This document shows positions 34,801 to 46,000 of a stretch of DNA of 64,000 nt, one piece after another (the stretch's first letter is position 1; the number at the start of each line of letters is the position of its first letter). Under the pieces are notes generated by a model that worked only from the letters and a program-made list of their open reading frames with translations, was not told the DNA's origin and did no database searches. This DNA is from Kalmanozyma brasiliensis GHG001 (taxonomy: Eukaryota > Basidiomycota > Ustilaginomycetes > Ustilaginales). Made by a program: the position numbers and the translations under genes. The DNA lies in the NCBI RefSeq assembly GCF_000497045.1, contig NW_015961948.1:1364001-1428000 (forward strand). Reading direction: 5' to 3'.

Positions 34801-36941
34801 GGGTTCGTAACAACAAACCAACTCCGGCATATGCTGCCCAAATTCGTGGCTTGCGGCTCAGGAACAACCCGCAAACAATGTCCGACGAGAGCGTCTCAAT
34901 TTTCAGAGGCCGACGACATGCTTGCTCTCCGCAAGGGTGGTGTCAGCATCAGCAACGACGTGAACGGGTCAGCTTCGTACAACAATGCGGGCGAGCTTGA
35001 GGGCGTCTCAAGGACAACCGAATCTGAGATGCAAAGACGCCTCGTCTCGATCGCTCACGCTCGTTATGCATAACCGCTGCATCCGCCAACAGATGCGATT
35101 CCTCTCGACGGACGACGCGCGTCAGCTTGCGATGTGCCAAGTCTCACGCTCATCTGAACCCTACCACCACCTGCAGCGGAACAGGTCGACGAAAGCGAGG
35201 CGGATCCGCCCCGCTTACAAGCGAGCGCATCCTTGGCGTCGGGCTTCTGCCAGTACGACCGGCACGGAAGCGAAGAAGGAAGGTGCATTAACGACTCTCT
35301 GTTTTGGCACCGTGTGAGTATCGAAATAGATAGCCGAGCAGGTCGATGGACAGCCTCGTGACTGACTGCTTTAGTTGACTCAAGATGTCGTCCCCCGTTC
35401 CGTTTCCGACATCCGTACTCTAGCGAGCCTGCCTCTGTTCCATGTGATTGCTACCCTTTCTGTTTTGCCTGGAAGTCGCAACTGGAACATCGCGTCCTTC
35501 TCGGTCACGCCTGTTGGCAGGAGACCCTTTTTCCCCGCGAGCCAAGACCCGCGAATCGGGTGAGTCGGTCTGGAACGTGCTTACCCCTCGAACGTCCGTC
35601 GCGAGATCGGCGTCCGTTGTGTGCATCGCTTTGGTCAGTGGCACTTTTGTTCCTGTTGCGCCTGTGACTTTGCCATTGTTAACGTGAATTACGAAGTGCA
35701 CCCGCTCGGGCAGTCGCGACAATGGAAAACAAACCGTAGAGCCGCCGCCTTGTTCAGGGAGGTGGTTCGGTCGATTCAGCACCGATGGATGGGCAAAAGC
35801 TCTGAACACCGAGGTGCCTCGGAGTCCGTTTTTCTCCGCGACTCGGCACCGTCTCTGCGTCGAACGTGTCTCAGGGCAGGTCATAGGTCATCCTGATTGG
35901 GACGAGACATCGGAACGGGGAAGCGAGCGCAGTTAGAGCGGAATTCGAATCGAGGCCAGAGTAGGCGACTCACCGAGAGTTCGGTCAAGACGTCTCGCAC
36001 TTGGACCCAAAAGATAAGGCACTGCATACCTAGTCGATTACCGGAGTCCGCCTGCACGACTGAATTCTGTGCGTGCGTACTCTTGTCCATGCCATCTTTC
36101 TTGAAGAGCGACACCGCGCTTGACCACCTGACGCTTCGGGGAGCATCACCGCTTTTCGGAGTTGGTGCCTGCTTTGTGGCCGTGCGACTCAGCGACGAGC
36201 CAAAATGCTGGCACGTTGGTCGCGGATCGGGATCGCAGCGCCTCACTTGCTTCCCGGATGGCGCGATGTGCCCTGGCCTGACTTGCGACGTGGATTCCGC
36301 ACCGCCGTGATGGACGGCTGCTGCGCACCAACGACGTGCATCTGTTTGTCGGAGCAGGGCTCGCCTGGTATTTGGGCCCGCTTCACTTTTCACACTCTAG
36401 AATGCAGGAATGCGCCGCGCATGGGGCCTGAAGAAGCCGCGACCGTCATCCAGTCAGTGCAGACACGTATAAGCAATCGCAATCGATGGCGAGAATGTGT
36501 CAAGAATGCTGACACATGCAATGCATTCTACAACGGCGGTTATGCAGCCGCACATGGCGACACGTTGAGTACCCCGAACCCTTGGGTTGAGACGCCGCTT
36601 CGCGTACCACCTCCGAGCACCTGTACCCGACCTGGACACGGTCAGATCCCTTTCGCTTCGACTTGAGGATGCTAAGCTATGCAGCGGCAAAACCATCATG
36701 CGTGTGAAGAGAATTCCTTCTCGGTCACGAGGGGAGAGAGCCATGAGCGGGCCTGGCTACTCTGCCACAAGACCCAATCGGGGCGAGTCTGACGAGATTA
36801 GCTTGCAACAAACCTCATCGGCAGATCTCACATCTTGGGCCTCAAGCAGAAGCTTGTCTTGCACACAGACATCAATCAGCACGACTCTACTCGGTTCTAC
36901 CACAGCAATGCTGGAATGGGATTGTCTCGATTGCGATGTCA
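31837..36941. promoter_or_regulatory. About 5 kb gene-poor region upstream of the velvet gene
   Basis: No recognisable gene on either strand. The part near the velvet start (to about 32780) is C/T-rich on the sense strand and leader-like, with a GGT/GAT repeat at 32141-32180 and a CACGTG at 31990-31995. From about 33500 the sequence is less GC-rich. A frame from ATG 33507 (109 codons) uses ATA often, which is unlike the window's genes. The right end includes the 3' UTR of TRM61. No terminal repeats or transposase fragments were recognised. Confidence 0.45.
32141..32180. repeat. GGT/GAT trinucleotide repeat
   Basis: A tract of TGG then TGA units on the plus strand (CCA/TCA on the minus strand), about 310-350 bp upstream of the velvet ATG, in the probable leader. 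Confidence 0.85.
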
Positions 36942-38595
36942 TCACAGACCGCCCGTCATGTCGCGAGGCAATAGCGTCGCAAAGGTGAGATAGCTCGTGT
37001 GGCCACGCATCTGCATATGAGAAGAACAAGATCGAACATGGTCAGTGTTCGTGCTGCTCTCGCCCTGTTGTGAGACGAGACCAACTTACCTCGTAGTAGG
37101 GCTTTGAGTAGACGGTGGCGGCTTGGATCGGCTGACTCTGGTGGGTCTGCTGCTGCATCATTCGAGCCTTTTTCTTGGTGACGGCGACCCCCTCTTGCAC
37201 GCCTCGCTGGTACGTGTCGTTGGCAGCCTTGTCTGACGAGGGAGCAGCTGTTCCGTCGTCTGCACCGTCCTCTTCGTCGTCGTGCTTGCGCTTGAGATCG
37301 GCATCAGCCGAGCTGCCTGTCGTGGTCGAGGGCTCGCCCATGCTCGCATCACCCTCCGCATCGTCATCGGCATCCGCCTCGGCCATTGCTCGGTTGGCGC
37401 CCTTCGATTGACCTCTGTTGCCGCGTGCCTTTTCGATCTGAATGATTCGTCTCGCCTCTTTGCGCTTCTCCACCATCTGAATGCGCGTGATGGCCTCGTC
37501 GATGCTGACCTCGGGACCGGCAGCGGAGTGACTCTCGTGCGTGCGCACCAGCGACTCGAACGTCTCCACATCGGTAAAGCCGTTCTCGTTGAGCGCGGTG
37601 ACTGTCTTGAGCACCTGCTCGATGCAGGGGGAGAAGCAGCAGATGCGCGTCACCGTATCGCGCCGCAATGCCTGGGCGGCATGTCCGACCGCTTCCCACG
37701 GTGCGGGAAGATCGAGGAAGACAGAGTCAGCAGCGTCGGTAAGTCCGAAGCCGTCCTTGCAGACATTTCGATGGTTGAGAACGATCACCCTGTCCATGCC
37801 GTGTGCTGCAAACTCGGCTCTGGCCTTGTCAGCACGCGGTTCGTGGAACTCAAAGCTCCACAGGCGGCCGTGCTCTTCGGGGACGTGCGCATCCGTGTCG
37901 GGTCGCTGCGCGGTTGCTTCGACTGATGCTGCGTCAGCTTTGGAGGCGTCTCCAGCTTCGACTGTTCCGTTCTCGACCGTCTCGGCAGCATCCTCCAGAT
38001 CGCGTGGCTGTCCTCTCCCTCGCGATAGGTTCTGCTGCAAGTGGTTGGGCAAGCCCTTCCAGTTCCTTGGCACTTGCATCCCCTCCGCCTTGCTCCGATC
38101 CTCTCCATTCGCGACGCCATTCGATCGCGGACCAGCATCAGCACGACCGACAGTGCGAGCAATGACGTGGCTGAAACTGCCCGACCCCGTGCCGGCCTCA
38201 ATAACGCGACTCCCGGGACCCATGTTGAGCTTCATCGAGATGAACGACATGTCGGGTGCATACAGAATCTGCGTGCGGTGTGGCAGCGCCAGTGTCCACA
38301 GTTCGGGTGTCGGTCGAAGTAGGTAGACGTATCCGCGTCCTTTCTTGGAGACCATCTTGCTGCCGTAGGGCATGCCGATCATGTCGTCGTGCGGGAAATG
38401 GCCAAACATGTTGGAGACGTGCTCGCCTGGCGTGACCGTCAGCGGCATTGGTGTCTTGTCTCGGGACGCAAATACAATCACGAGATCACCGGCTTTGATG
38501 TAGGCATCGTCGACGTTTGCGCTCCGTGAGCTGGATGCCACGCTCGACGTTGGGGGATCCGATGGGATCGGCGCAGAAGTGGAGGTCGAGGCCAT
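36942..38595 (-). CDS. TRM61: tRNA (adenine-58-N1) methyltransferase catalytic subunit
   Basis: The SAM-dependent subunit of the Trm6-Trm61 complex that makes m1A58 in tRNAs, including initiator tRNA. Exon 1 is 37090-38595 and exon 2 is 36942-37010; joined they give 524 residues (yeast Trm61 has 383). The SAM-binding motif is GSRVIEAGTGSGSFSHVIAR (about 128-147). FDLPAPW-type catalytic residues appear in VFLDLPAPWEAV. The extra length lies in Gln/Asp/Ala-rich, low-complexity insertions, one inside the domain (about 160-240) and one near the C-terminus. The second exon encodes just 22 residues, MRGHTSYLTFATLLPRDMTG and GL, with the conserved family end GHTSYLTFA, which proves the splice. The 79-nt intron has a CTGAC branch. 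The start is the first ATG. Confidence 0.95.
37011..37089 (-). other. Intron of TRM61 (79 nt)
   Basis: Donor GTAAGT after TACTACGAG, branch ACACTGACC, acceptor CATATGCAG. Phase 0. The frame stays open through 45 nt of it, so retention would replace the conserved GHTSYLTFA end with 15 unrelated residues. Confidence 0.95.
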
Positions 38596-39679
38596 GGTGA
38601 TGGTCCTTGCTCGGAAGCCTCGTCAGCTCTTCCAGATCTAGTGCCGGTGACCAAGATAGCCTCTACGGAGACAGCCGATGAGTTGCAGCGTTGCAGTATG
38701 CGAGTGTGACAGCGTGATGGACAAGGAGCCTAGTCGCCTAGTCGACATCACCTTGGCCGCATCCTCATGCCGAAGCAAGGCAAAAAAGTTCAAGCTCTTC
38801 TTGACACTTTTTCTGAAGCCAGAGCGCGAAATCCGAAGTTCTGTCCTATCGGCGATCTCAGCTTCGACTAGCCCGATAGACTGTCCGCCGGTCAAAGGCA
38901 TCCGAACAAGACTCTTTCTTTTCGCTTCGAAGCGGCTGGCCTTCGCAGAGGCCGCGCCAGCCTTGGCAGATGAAGCGCTTCACTCTAAAGAAAATTCATT
39001 GAGAGTCGTCACCGTCCGTCTGGGGTCTGCATCCCACAAACGTGACCCTGAATTAAGAAGAAGAAGACCTGGAATATGCAGACGTAAGGTCGAGCTTGCA
39101 GCTTTCTACAAGACTTAATGCCGAGCCTATACCTTCGCTAGTCTTTCCATCGCTCGTCACGATCTTTCTCCTCTCTTCCGGACAAGTTCGCATGCACTAG
39201 CTGAGCCTACCGCAGTCGACGTCTCGAGAATCGGAACGGAAGCCTACGCTGCTCGAAAAGGAAAGGTCCATCCGTCGAGCCAAAGCACGCCTCTCGTTGC
39301 TCCTTGTCTCCCTCTCACGCCCTCGACCGGCTTCAAACCCCCGCGTCCTCGTCAGCCTTCATCTTGGCGCTCAGTATCTGGTTGCCACGTACATCGCCGG
39401 CATATCTGTCTCCTTCTCAACTCGGTATTTCATCGACTTTGCTGAAGTCACGACTCACGCGGAACAAAGGTGGGAACAACAGGCTGCGATACTCCAGAGC
39501 CAGTGGATCCAATCTCACCTCGAACCTCAAACACAAGTCCATCGAGCTCAGCAGCATCGAATGTGCGCACGATCACAGCTCGAATTGACACTCGGTCGGC
39601 TCATTTCTCCATCGACAAACACTTCACAATCGCGGGTTGACGGACCCGGAACAACACCGTTACAGTGCGTCGCTCTGTC
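38596..39679. promoter_or_regulatory. Divergent promoter region of TRM61 and the GATA factor
   Basis: No gene was recognised. The 500 bp before the GATA-factor ATG are C/T-rich and leader-like. A short open frame at about 38678-39118 has no family resemblance. Confidence 0.5.
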
Positions 39680-42600
39680 ATGACGATCGACTCAGCAGAC
39701 GACATGCTCGTCGACACTCAATCAGCAGCAGCGCCGCCGGTCCCGAACCCATCGATGCTCGACGATTCCATGACTGCAGACGCCGAACCGGCGCCGGCAA
39801 CGCCCCCACTCCCCGGCACAGACCATGACGTGGAACTAGCGTCGATACATGTGCCTGACGAGGCTGCTCTGGCCGCTGCAGCAGCAGCCATGGCTGCAGT
39901 CGCTCAAGGCCAAACAGAGAGCATTGATGAAGGCCAGGCGATGGACGACAATCCGAACGCTCCCGGTGACCTCGACTCGTATCTGCTCGCCGCTGCTGCA
40001 GCCTCGGTCCATGCACAGCAGCAGCACGCTGGCGACGATCAACAGAAAGCGCATTCCGAGGACAGCTTCGACTCCAGCGCAACGCCCAATCCCAACAGTG
40101 TCGGCACCAACGGCACTTCTGTCAACGGCTCTGACACAGACGATACTCGCACTGCCATTCAGGACCAATGTCACAAGTACATCGACCACCTCTCGCCCTT
40201 CCCTCTCCCCATCGGCAAGCGCACGCCAGGCGGCTCTGCCCAGCACTGCGCAGGTCCTGACGGCACTCGGACTGCGCCACAAGATTTCAGCCAATTACCC
40301 TTCACCGAGGCAACTGTTGAGCTCGGCAAGACCCGATGTTACTGGGCCCTTCTCTCGGCAGACCATTCTCAAGGCAAGGGTCCAACAGGCGAGAGGCTTC
40401 AGTTCGTTTACCTCGATCCCGTCTTGCAGCAACACATGGCTGAACAGTCCAGTCTGATGGTCGGCTCCGACTTCTACGACTATGTCCACCCCGAGGAGCG
40501 AGACCGCGTCTGCGACGACATGCAAAAGATCGTCGAGAGTCGGACCCTCTTCGGCAGTGTCACACGATGTCGCTACTCGCGCGTGCCTCACATTCGCGAG
40601 CTGCTCGGCGCTGTCGATCCTCCCCGCGACCCGGAGGCAGATCGTTACGTCGAGGACGACAGCTTTGTGGCCATCGACATCATCATCAACTGGATCGGCG
40701 ATGGCATGCTCCTGTGCTTCTTCCACGCCATCATCGACAAGGCGGCGGAGGACAATGACGAGCATCACAAGTCGGAGTGGACGAATTGGTGCGGCATTCC
40801 CGGAGGCACTTTCACATTGCGGCAGTGCGACTCGCTTTGGAAGCAGGTCAAGGCCACGCCGAGAGAGACGATTCCCGACGCTGGACCGGATCACGTCTTT
40901 CAGGTGCTCGAGGCAGGTGGTGACAACCGCGTGTTGCTGAGCTGGCCGCCACCGCGACTGTTCTTGCGCGATGTCGAGCCCAGCTTGGTTTCGCAGTCGG
41001 AAACGACGGCGTTCAAAGACGGCTCCTACTTTGCCGACGACTTTGCTCGTCTCGCACAGGGCGTTTCTATCGCACCTGCCTCGTCGTCCCTGTCAGACGC
41101 AAATACAAGCTGCACACGGCGCTTCCGTGCCAAGCACACTCTCACTACCGAGGGCAAGATTCGCAACATCGAAAGCGTCCTCATACCTTATGGCGGCGTC
41201 ATCCTGGCTTGCTTCCAGACGACCTCCCAGCAACCGCTACCGACGCCTGACGCAAAGCATGTTCTGCAAGCGCAGACTTCGCCGCAGAATCAGCCGGAAA
41301 GACGCAAGGCCGAGGACGACGCATCGACAGAGTCTCCCAACAAGCGTCAGCGGACGGAGCTTGACATCCAGTCGAATGAATTAACAGCATATGTCACAAA
41401 CGGCATCAAGCCTCAGACGGCGGCTTCCATTGCCGTATCGACGCTGCCAGCTGCCAATGCGGCTGCCCCGGCTTCGACGCCTCAAACTCAGGAGCGTGTC
41501 GCGCCATCGAATGGCCACACCGTCAAGCCTGCAAATGGGCACGCACACAAGCCGTCCATCTCGAAGTACCACAAACCAGCGATCAAGTCAGAGTCCGGTG
41601 GCATTTCCGCGCTTGGAAGCCTGATGTACACGAATGCGCCTGCAAAACCGCCCGCAACTCCTGTCGCCAATCGACCCGCGGACCGCAAGACCAGCACGCC
41701 GGCGTCGAAGGCAGCCAACGGGCGCTCGCACCACAATGCTTCGCCATCGCCTGCCACCGCAGCCGCTCTGGCCGCTGCCGGTGACTCGCCCGATTCGCCC
41801 AATAAAGCCTGCACGGGCTGCGGTAAGATCAACAGTCCCGAATGGCGTCGTGGGCCATCGGGGCACAAGACGCTGTGCAACGCCTGCGGTCTTCGATACG
41901 CCCGCTCGCTCTCGCGCAAGAAGAAGAAAAAGGGCAAGGACGGCGAGGTCGAGTTCATCGAGCCGACGGGCGATCCGAGTATTGTGCCGAAGAGCCGAGG
42001 CGGTGGCGGTGGAAGTCTGCCAGGCGTGCACCGCAAGAACAGCAAGAAGAGGAAGGAGGAAGAGGCTATCAAAGCTGCCGCTAGTGCAGGCGGGGCGGCG
42101 ACGAATGGAGCTTTAGCGCCTGTAGCCGTACGAGCGATGTCGACGTCCAGCTCATCCTCTGCATCATCGACGCAGAACCCTGCTGCGACCGCGACGCCAG
42201 CAGCAAAGTCGGTATCGCCAGTCAAAGCGGAGGCGCCCGATGCTGTCAAGGTCGAAAGCGCTAGCGCGCCGACTGTAGCCGACGTGAGCTCCACGGCTGC
42301 TGCCGGTGCCGATAGCAAGCAAGCAGACGCCGATGCTGAACCGACCGAGTCCACGGACCCTGCGCATTCACTCGCCGTCTCGATTGCACTCGACGCTATC
42401 GCCCAGGCATCCTCCACCGCCCCACTGATCGATAGCGACTCACTCTCGCTCCCCGTCTCGAACGCGATCAGCCGCGCCATCGCCGCCACCATCGGCAGCA
42501 CCGACGCCAACCCCGAGAGCCAAGCGCTCCCGACTGCGATCGGCGAGACCGACGAGCTGGACCCAGCCGTCAGCGCCGCAGCCCTGCAGACCATCGAGAG

Positions 42601-42775
42601 CGTCGTCTCGGAAGCGCTGTACAAGCAGCTCGTCCACTCGTCCCTGCCCGAAACGCCGCCCGCCGATGCGGTTAAGAGCGACGATGGCGGGTTGGATCTC
42701 AGCAGCGCGCTCACGGCTGATGCCATTCGAGCCGCTGCGCAGGCTGCGGTGGCGCATGGGGTGGCCGAGGAGTAG
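39680..42775 (+). CDS. GATA zinc-finger factor with a PAS-like region
   Basis: A protein of 1031 residues. A single GATA finger starts at C711: [20 protein letters not shown] followed by [13 protein letters not shown], with pattern C-X2-C-X18-C-X2-C. The 18-residue loop is the type of fungal white-collar and NsdD proteins. A Lys run (RKKKKKGK) follows, a likely nuclear signal. Upstream, about 217-500 looks like a PAS or PAS-related fold: [28 protein letters not shown], then a second segment ending near VILACFQTT. The N-terminus is acidic and Ala-rich; the last 230 residues are Ala/Ser-rich. It could be a WC-2-like partner of a light or nutrient sensor, but no flavin-binding LOV motif (NCRFLQ) is seen. 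The open frame begins at a GTG (39665); the first ATG is 39680. Confidence 0.85.
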   Translation: MTIDSADDMLVDTQSAAAPPVPNPSMLDDSMTADAEPAPATPPLPGTDHDVELASIHVPDEAALAAAAAAMAAVAQGQTESIDEGQAMDDNPNAPGDLDSYLLAAAAASVHAQQQHAGDDQQKAHSEDSFDSSATPNPNSVGTNGTSVNGSDTDDTRTAIQDQCHKYIDHLSPFPLPIGKRTPGGSAQHCAGPDGTRTAPQDFSQLPFTEATVELGKTRCYWALLSADHSQGKGPTGERLQFVYLDPVLQQHMAEQSSLMVGSDFYDYVHPEERDRVCDDMQKIVESRTLFGSVTRCRYSRVPHIRELLGAVDPPRDPEADRYVEDDSFVAIDIIINWIGDGMLLCFFHAIIDKAAEDNDEHHKSEWTNWCGIPGGTFTLRQCDSLWKQVKATPRETIPDAGPDHVFQVLEAGGDNRVLLSWPPPRLFLRDVEPSLVSQSETTAFKDGSYFADDFARLAQGVSIAPASSSLSDANTSCTRRFRAKHTLTTEGKIRNIESVLIPYGGVILACFQTTSQQPLPTPDAKHVLQAQTSPQNQPERRKAEDDASTESPNKRQRTELDIQSNELTAYVTNGIKPQTAASIAVSTLPAANAAAPASTPQTQERVAPSNGHTVKPANGHAHKPSISKYHKPAIKSESGGISALGSLMYTNAPAKPPATPVANRPADRKTSTPASKAANGRSHHNASPSPATAAALAAAGDSPDSPNKACTGCGKINSPEWRRGPSGHKTLCNACGLRYARSLSRKKKKKGKDGEVEFIEPTGDPSIVPKSRGGGGGSLPGVHRKNSKKRKEEEAIKAAASAGGAATNGALAPVAVRAMSTSSSSSASSTQNPAATATPAAKSVSPVKAEAPDAVKVESASAPTVADVSSTAAAGADSKQADADAEPTESTDPAHSLAVSIALDAIAQASSTAPLIDSDSLSLPVSNAISRAIAATIGSTDANPESQALPTAIGETDELDPAVSAAALQTIESVVSEALYKQLVHSSLPETPPADAVKSDDGGLDLSSALTADAIRAAAQAAVAHGVAEE

Positions 42776-43066
42776 ACCCACTGCCACCGCTGAACTCGAC
42801 ACATACCTTGTACACTATGATCAGCTTTCTCCACGTGTACTCTCTACGTTGCTCTTGTACACATACTCGGATTTGCCCGTTGGCTGCGTTTGCAGCCAGC
42901 TTCATGTATTTCATACTTCCGTTGACTCTGTCATTCTCACTCGTGACATCCGCTGCCTGGTGTGACATCTCTAACGAGTCTCACGCTCTGAACCTCATAC
43001 ATCCAGTCACACTCCAGCTCTGAACGAAAAGCATGCATTGCAGCGGAGCGTTTTTGCTCAACGCCC

Positions 43067-46000
43067 TCACACATAGAACTGACTCGCAGTCGTGCCCCTC
43101 CTCTTTGTCGGGGTATCCTCCCCACCTCCCGCGCCGGCGCCGAACCTTGTCCTACCACCTTCGACCCTCGGACTCGAATTGAGTAGCTTCATGTCCAACT
43201 CTATGGTCTTTCTCGGCTTCCTCTTTCCGGTTGTCTCCTGCATCTTGTCCGACACGGGCAACGGGGAGGGCGAGTTGCGATTCCAGCTGCCCAACACACT
43301 TTTTGTCGGTGTACCCTTACCGGTGAGTGCGAGGTGTGTGGTCCGCGGCAAGGTGTGGAAGGACTCCTCGCGCTTGGTTGGCGTCACACAGGCGTTTTCG
43401 GTGTCCGACACTGGAGGTGAAGAGGAAGGTTGGGCCATGAGGCGATGGATGAGCTCCGTCTGGGCGTGCAATCGGTCTTTCCAGGATGCGACCGAGTGCT
43501 CGAGGTCCGACATCAGCGCGCGTTGACTGCTGATAACTGCGTTCAAGCGGTCGATCTCGTCCCTTTCGGCTGTGCGGCTCGGCGACGCCTGGTGGGTGAG
43601 TATGACACTCCGTGTGGATGCCGGAGGCGACGCTGAGGGTGGGCCAGGGGAGGCGGATTGGTAGCGCCGATACTCTTTGACAGAGCCAGTGCGGGAAAGA
43701 CCCGGACTGGAGGCGGGACGCAAGGTTGAGCCGCCTACATCCATTTGCTTCGCCAGAGGCAGTGTGTTGTCCGCCTCCAGCGCCGCTAGCTTGGTGTTGG
43801 CTCGCTCAAGCGCTTCGTGGAGCGACGCGATCGTTGACGCATCCGCCTTGCGGGCTGACGCCGCAGCTCGGACCTCTGCGAGCTCGGCCTGCAGCGACCG
43901 GCGCTCTGCCTCGCTGTGAGAGAGGGTGGTTTGGAGCGAAGCAAGCTCCCGCAGAGTTTCTGGCGCTGGTCGAGCACCCAGCTCGCGGCGTGTCTGCTCG
44001 AGCTCTGCCCGAATCGATGCCATCTCAACCTCGTGCTCGGCCGACTCGGCTTGACGTCGTTGCAGCTGTGCTTGCGCCTCCTCATCCTGCTTGCGAACGA
44101 GATCCTCTGACTCGGTTTGACGTTGTCGGCTCTCATTGAGCTCGCCACAGAGGCGTTTGATCTGAGCGTCTTTTTGCTCTGCCTCGCATTGATGAAGTCG
44201 ACTCTGCTCGAGCTCGGCGCGAAGACGCTCGTTCTCGGCCTCGCGTTCCCGCAACTCTGCTTGACGTTGCTGCAGCTGCGCTTTCGCCTCCTCGCCTTGC
44301 TTGCGTGCGAGAGCCTGGGACTCGATTTGGGCTTGCTGGGATTGTTCGAGCTCGACACGAAGCTGCTCGTACTGAGTCTCTCTTTCGACCAACTCGCCTT
44401 GACGTTGCTGCAGCTGCGCCTGTAATGTCTCGTCCTGCTTGCGTGCAAGGTCTTCGAACACGATTTGACGTTGTTGTGTCTGCTCGAGCTCAGCACGAAG
44501 GACTTCGATTTGAGCCTCGCGTTCATCCAGCTGGGCTTGACGTTGCTGCAGCTGCGCTTGAGCCTCTTCGTTTTGCTTGCCAGCGAGCTGCTCAGACTCC
44601 GTTCGACGTTGTTGAGCCCTCCCGAGCTCGGCCTGAAGATGCGCAATCTGTTCCTCTCGTTCGGCCAGCTCTGCTTCGCGTTTGTGGACCGTTTCCTGAG
44701 CTTGTGCGTCTTGCTGACGAATGAGATCCTCCGACTCGGCTTGCCGGGTTTGGTTCGCTTCGAGCTCAGCTCGGAGGCGCCCGATCTCGGCTTTGCGCTC
44801 TTCCAGCTCAGTTTGCCGTTGGTGGAGCTGTGCCTGCGCCTGCTCGTCTTGCTTGCGAACATCTTCCTGGAGCTCGGCATGGGCATCGTCCTTCGAGGCG
44901 AGGTTCTGCTTCAGCTCTGCCGCTGAAGCCTCCGCCTCGGCCAGCTGTGCCTGTAGCGCTTGGCGCACCTTGTTAACTTCTTCTCGCTCCTCCTCGGCTC
45001 TCGTCCTCACTGCCTTCTGTTCTTCCGCCAATAAGCTCACTTCCGCGAGTTCTGCGTTGAACTGCTCCCTCGCCTCCACCAGCTGCACTTGCAGCGCCTG
45101 CTGAGCCTGATCCGCCTCCGCCCGTTCTACCTCGGCCTTGGACCTGGCCGTCTTCTCCTCATCCGCCGCTTTGCGTGCCTCTGCAAGCTGCGACTCCACC
45201 GTCTCGATCGCAGCCTTCTGCTGCTCGGTCTCCTTCTTCGCTTCCGCCAGCTCTGAGTCGAATCGCTCCTTCGCTTCCGCCAGCTCAGCCTCCTTGGCGA
45301 CAAGCTGTTCCTTCAGCGCCTGCAGTTCCGCCTGCATCCTTTGCTCCTCCTCTTGCGCTCTGGTCTCCATCTCAGCTCTCGACAGTCGGTTCGCCTCCAG
45401 CTGCTCGTCCAAGAACCTTCTGACCTCCTTGACCGTCTCTGTCTCTTCTAGCGCGGCCTCTCTCGCCTCGTCGCGCTCCCCCTTCAGCTTTTCGCACGCA
45501 GCTCCGGCCTCCTGCAGCTCCTGCTTGTTCCTTTGCATGGCAGCCTCGAGCTCGGCCTCGCGCCTGTCCCTCTGGGCCATCTCCGCTGCGTGTTCCCGCA
45601 CGAGCGTCTCCCGCGCCTCCATTAGCTGTTGCACCTGCCTTCGTAGACCCGCGAGCTGCGTCTCGAGCTCAAACGGCTTCTCCCCACCAGGTTGGGGGAC
45701 GGGACTGCTGTATCCTGCCCAATCGCTCATCCTCGGACCGCGGCGGGTGAGCGCCGATGCGTGTGCGTTGCGTGCTCGAATTGGTGTGCTTGGTCCTGCG
45801 GGACTGTCAGCCACGCTCTGACTGGTGAGTATGAGTCGGGTGAGGTGTTCGATCTGTCCGCGCAGGTCCGCGCGTTGTTGCTGCATAGATTCGAGTTCGT
45901 GTTGCGCCGACTGACGTTGGGCGTTGAGCTGATCCAGTTCGCGGTGCGAGTGCGACAGATCCACGTTGCTGCTGGGCAGGCTATCGGTGGACGTCGTACC

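Noticed and set aside
41488..42834. 448-codon open frame antisense to the GATA factor
   Set aside because: Ser/Ala-rich shadow of the low-complexity tail and finger region.
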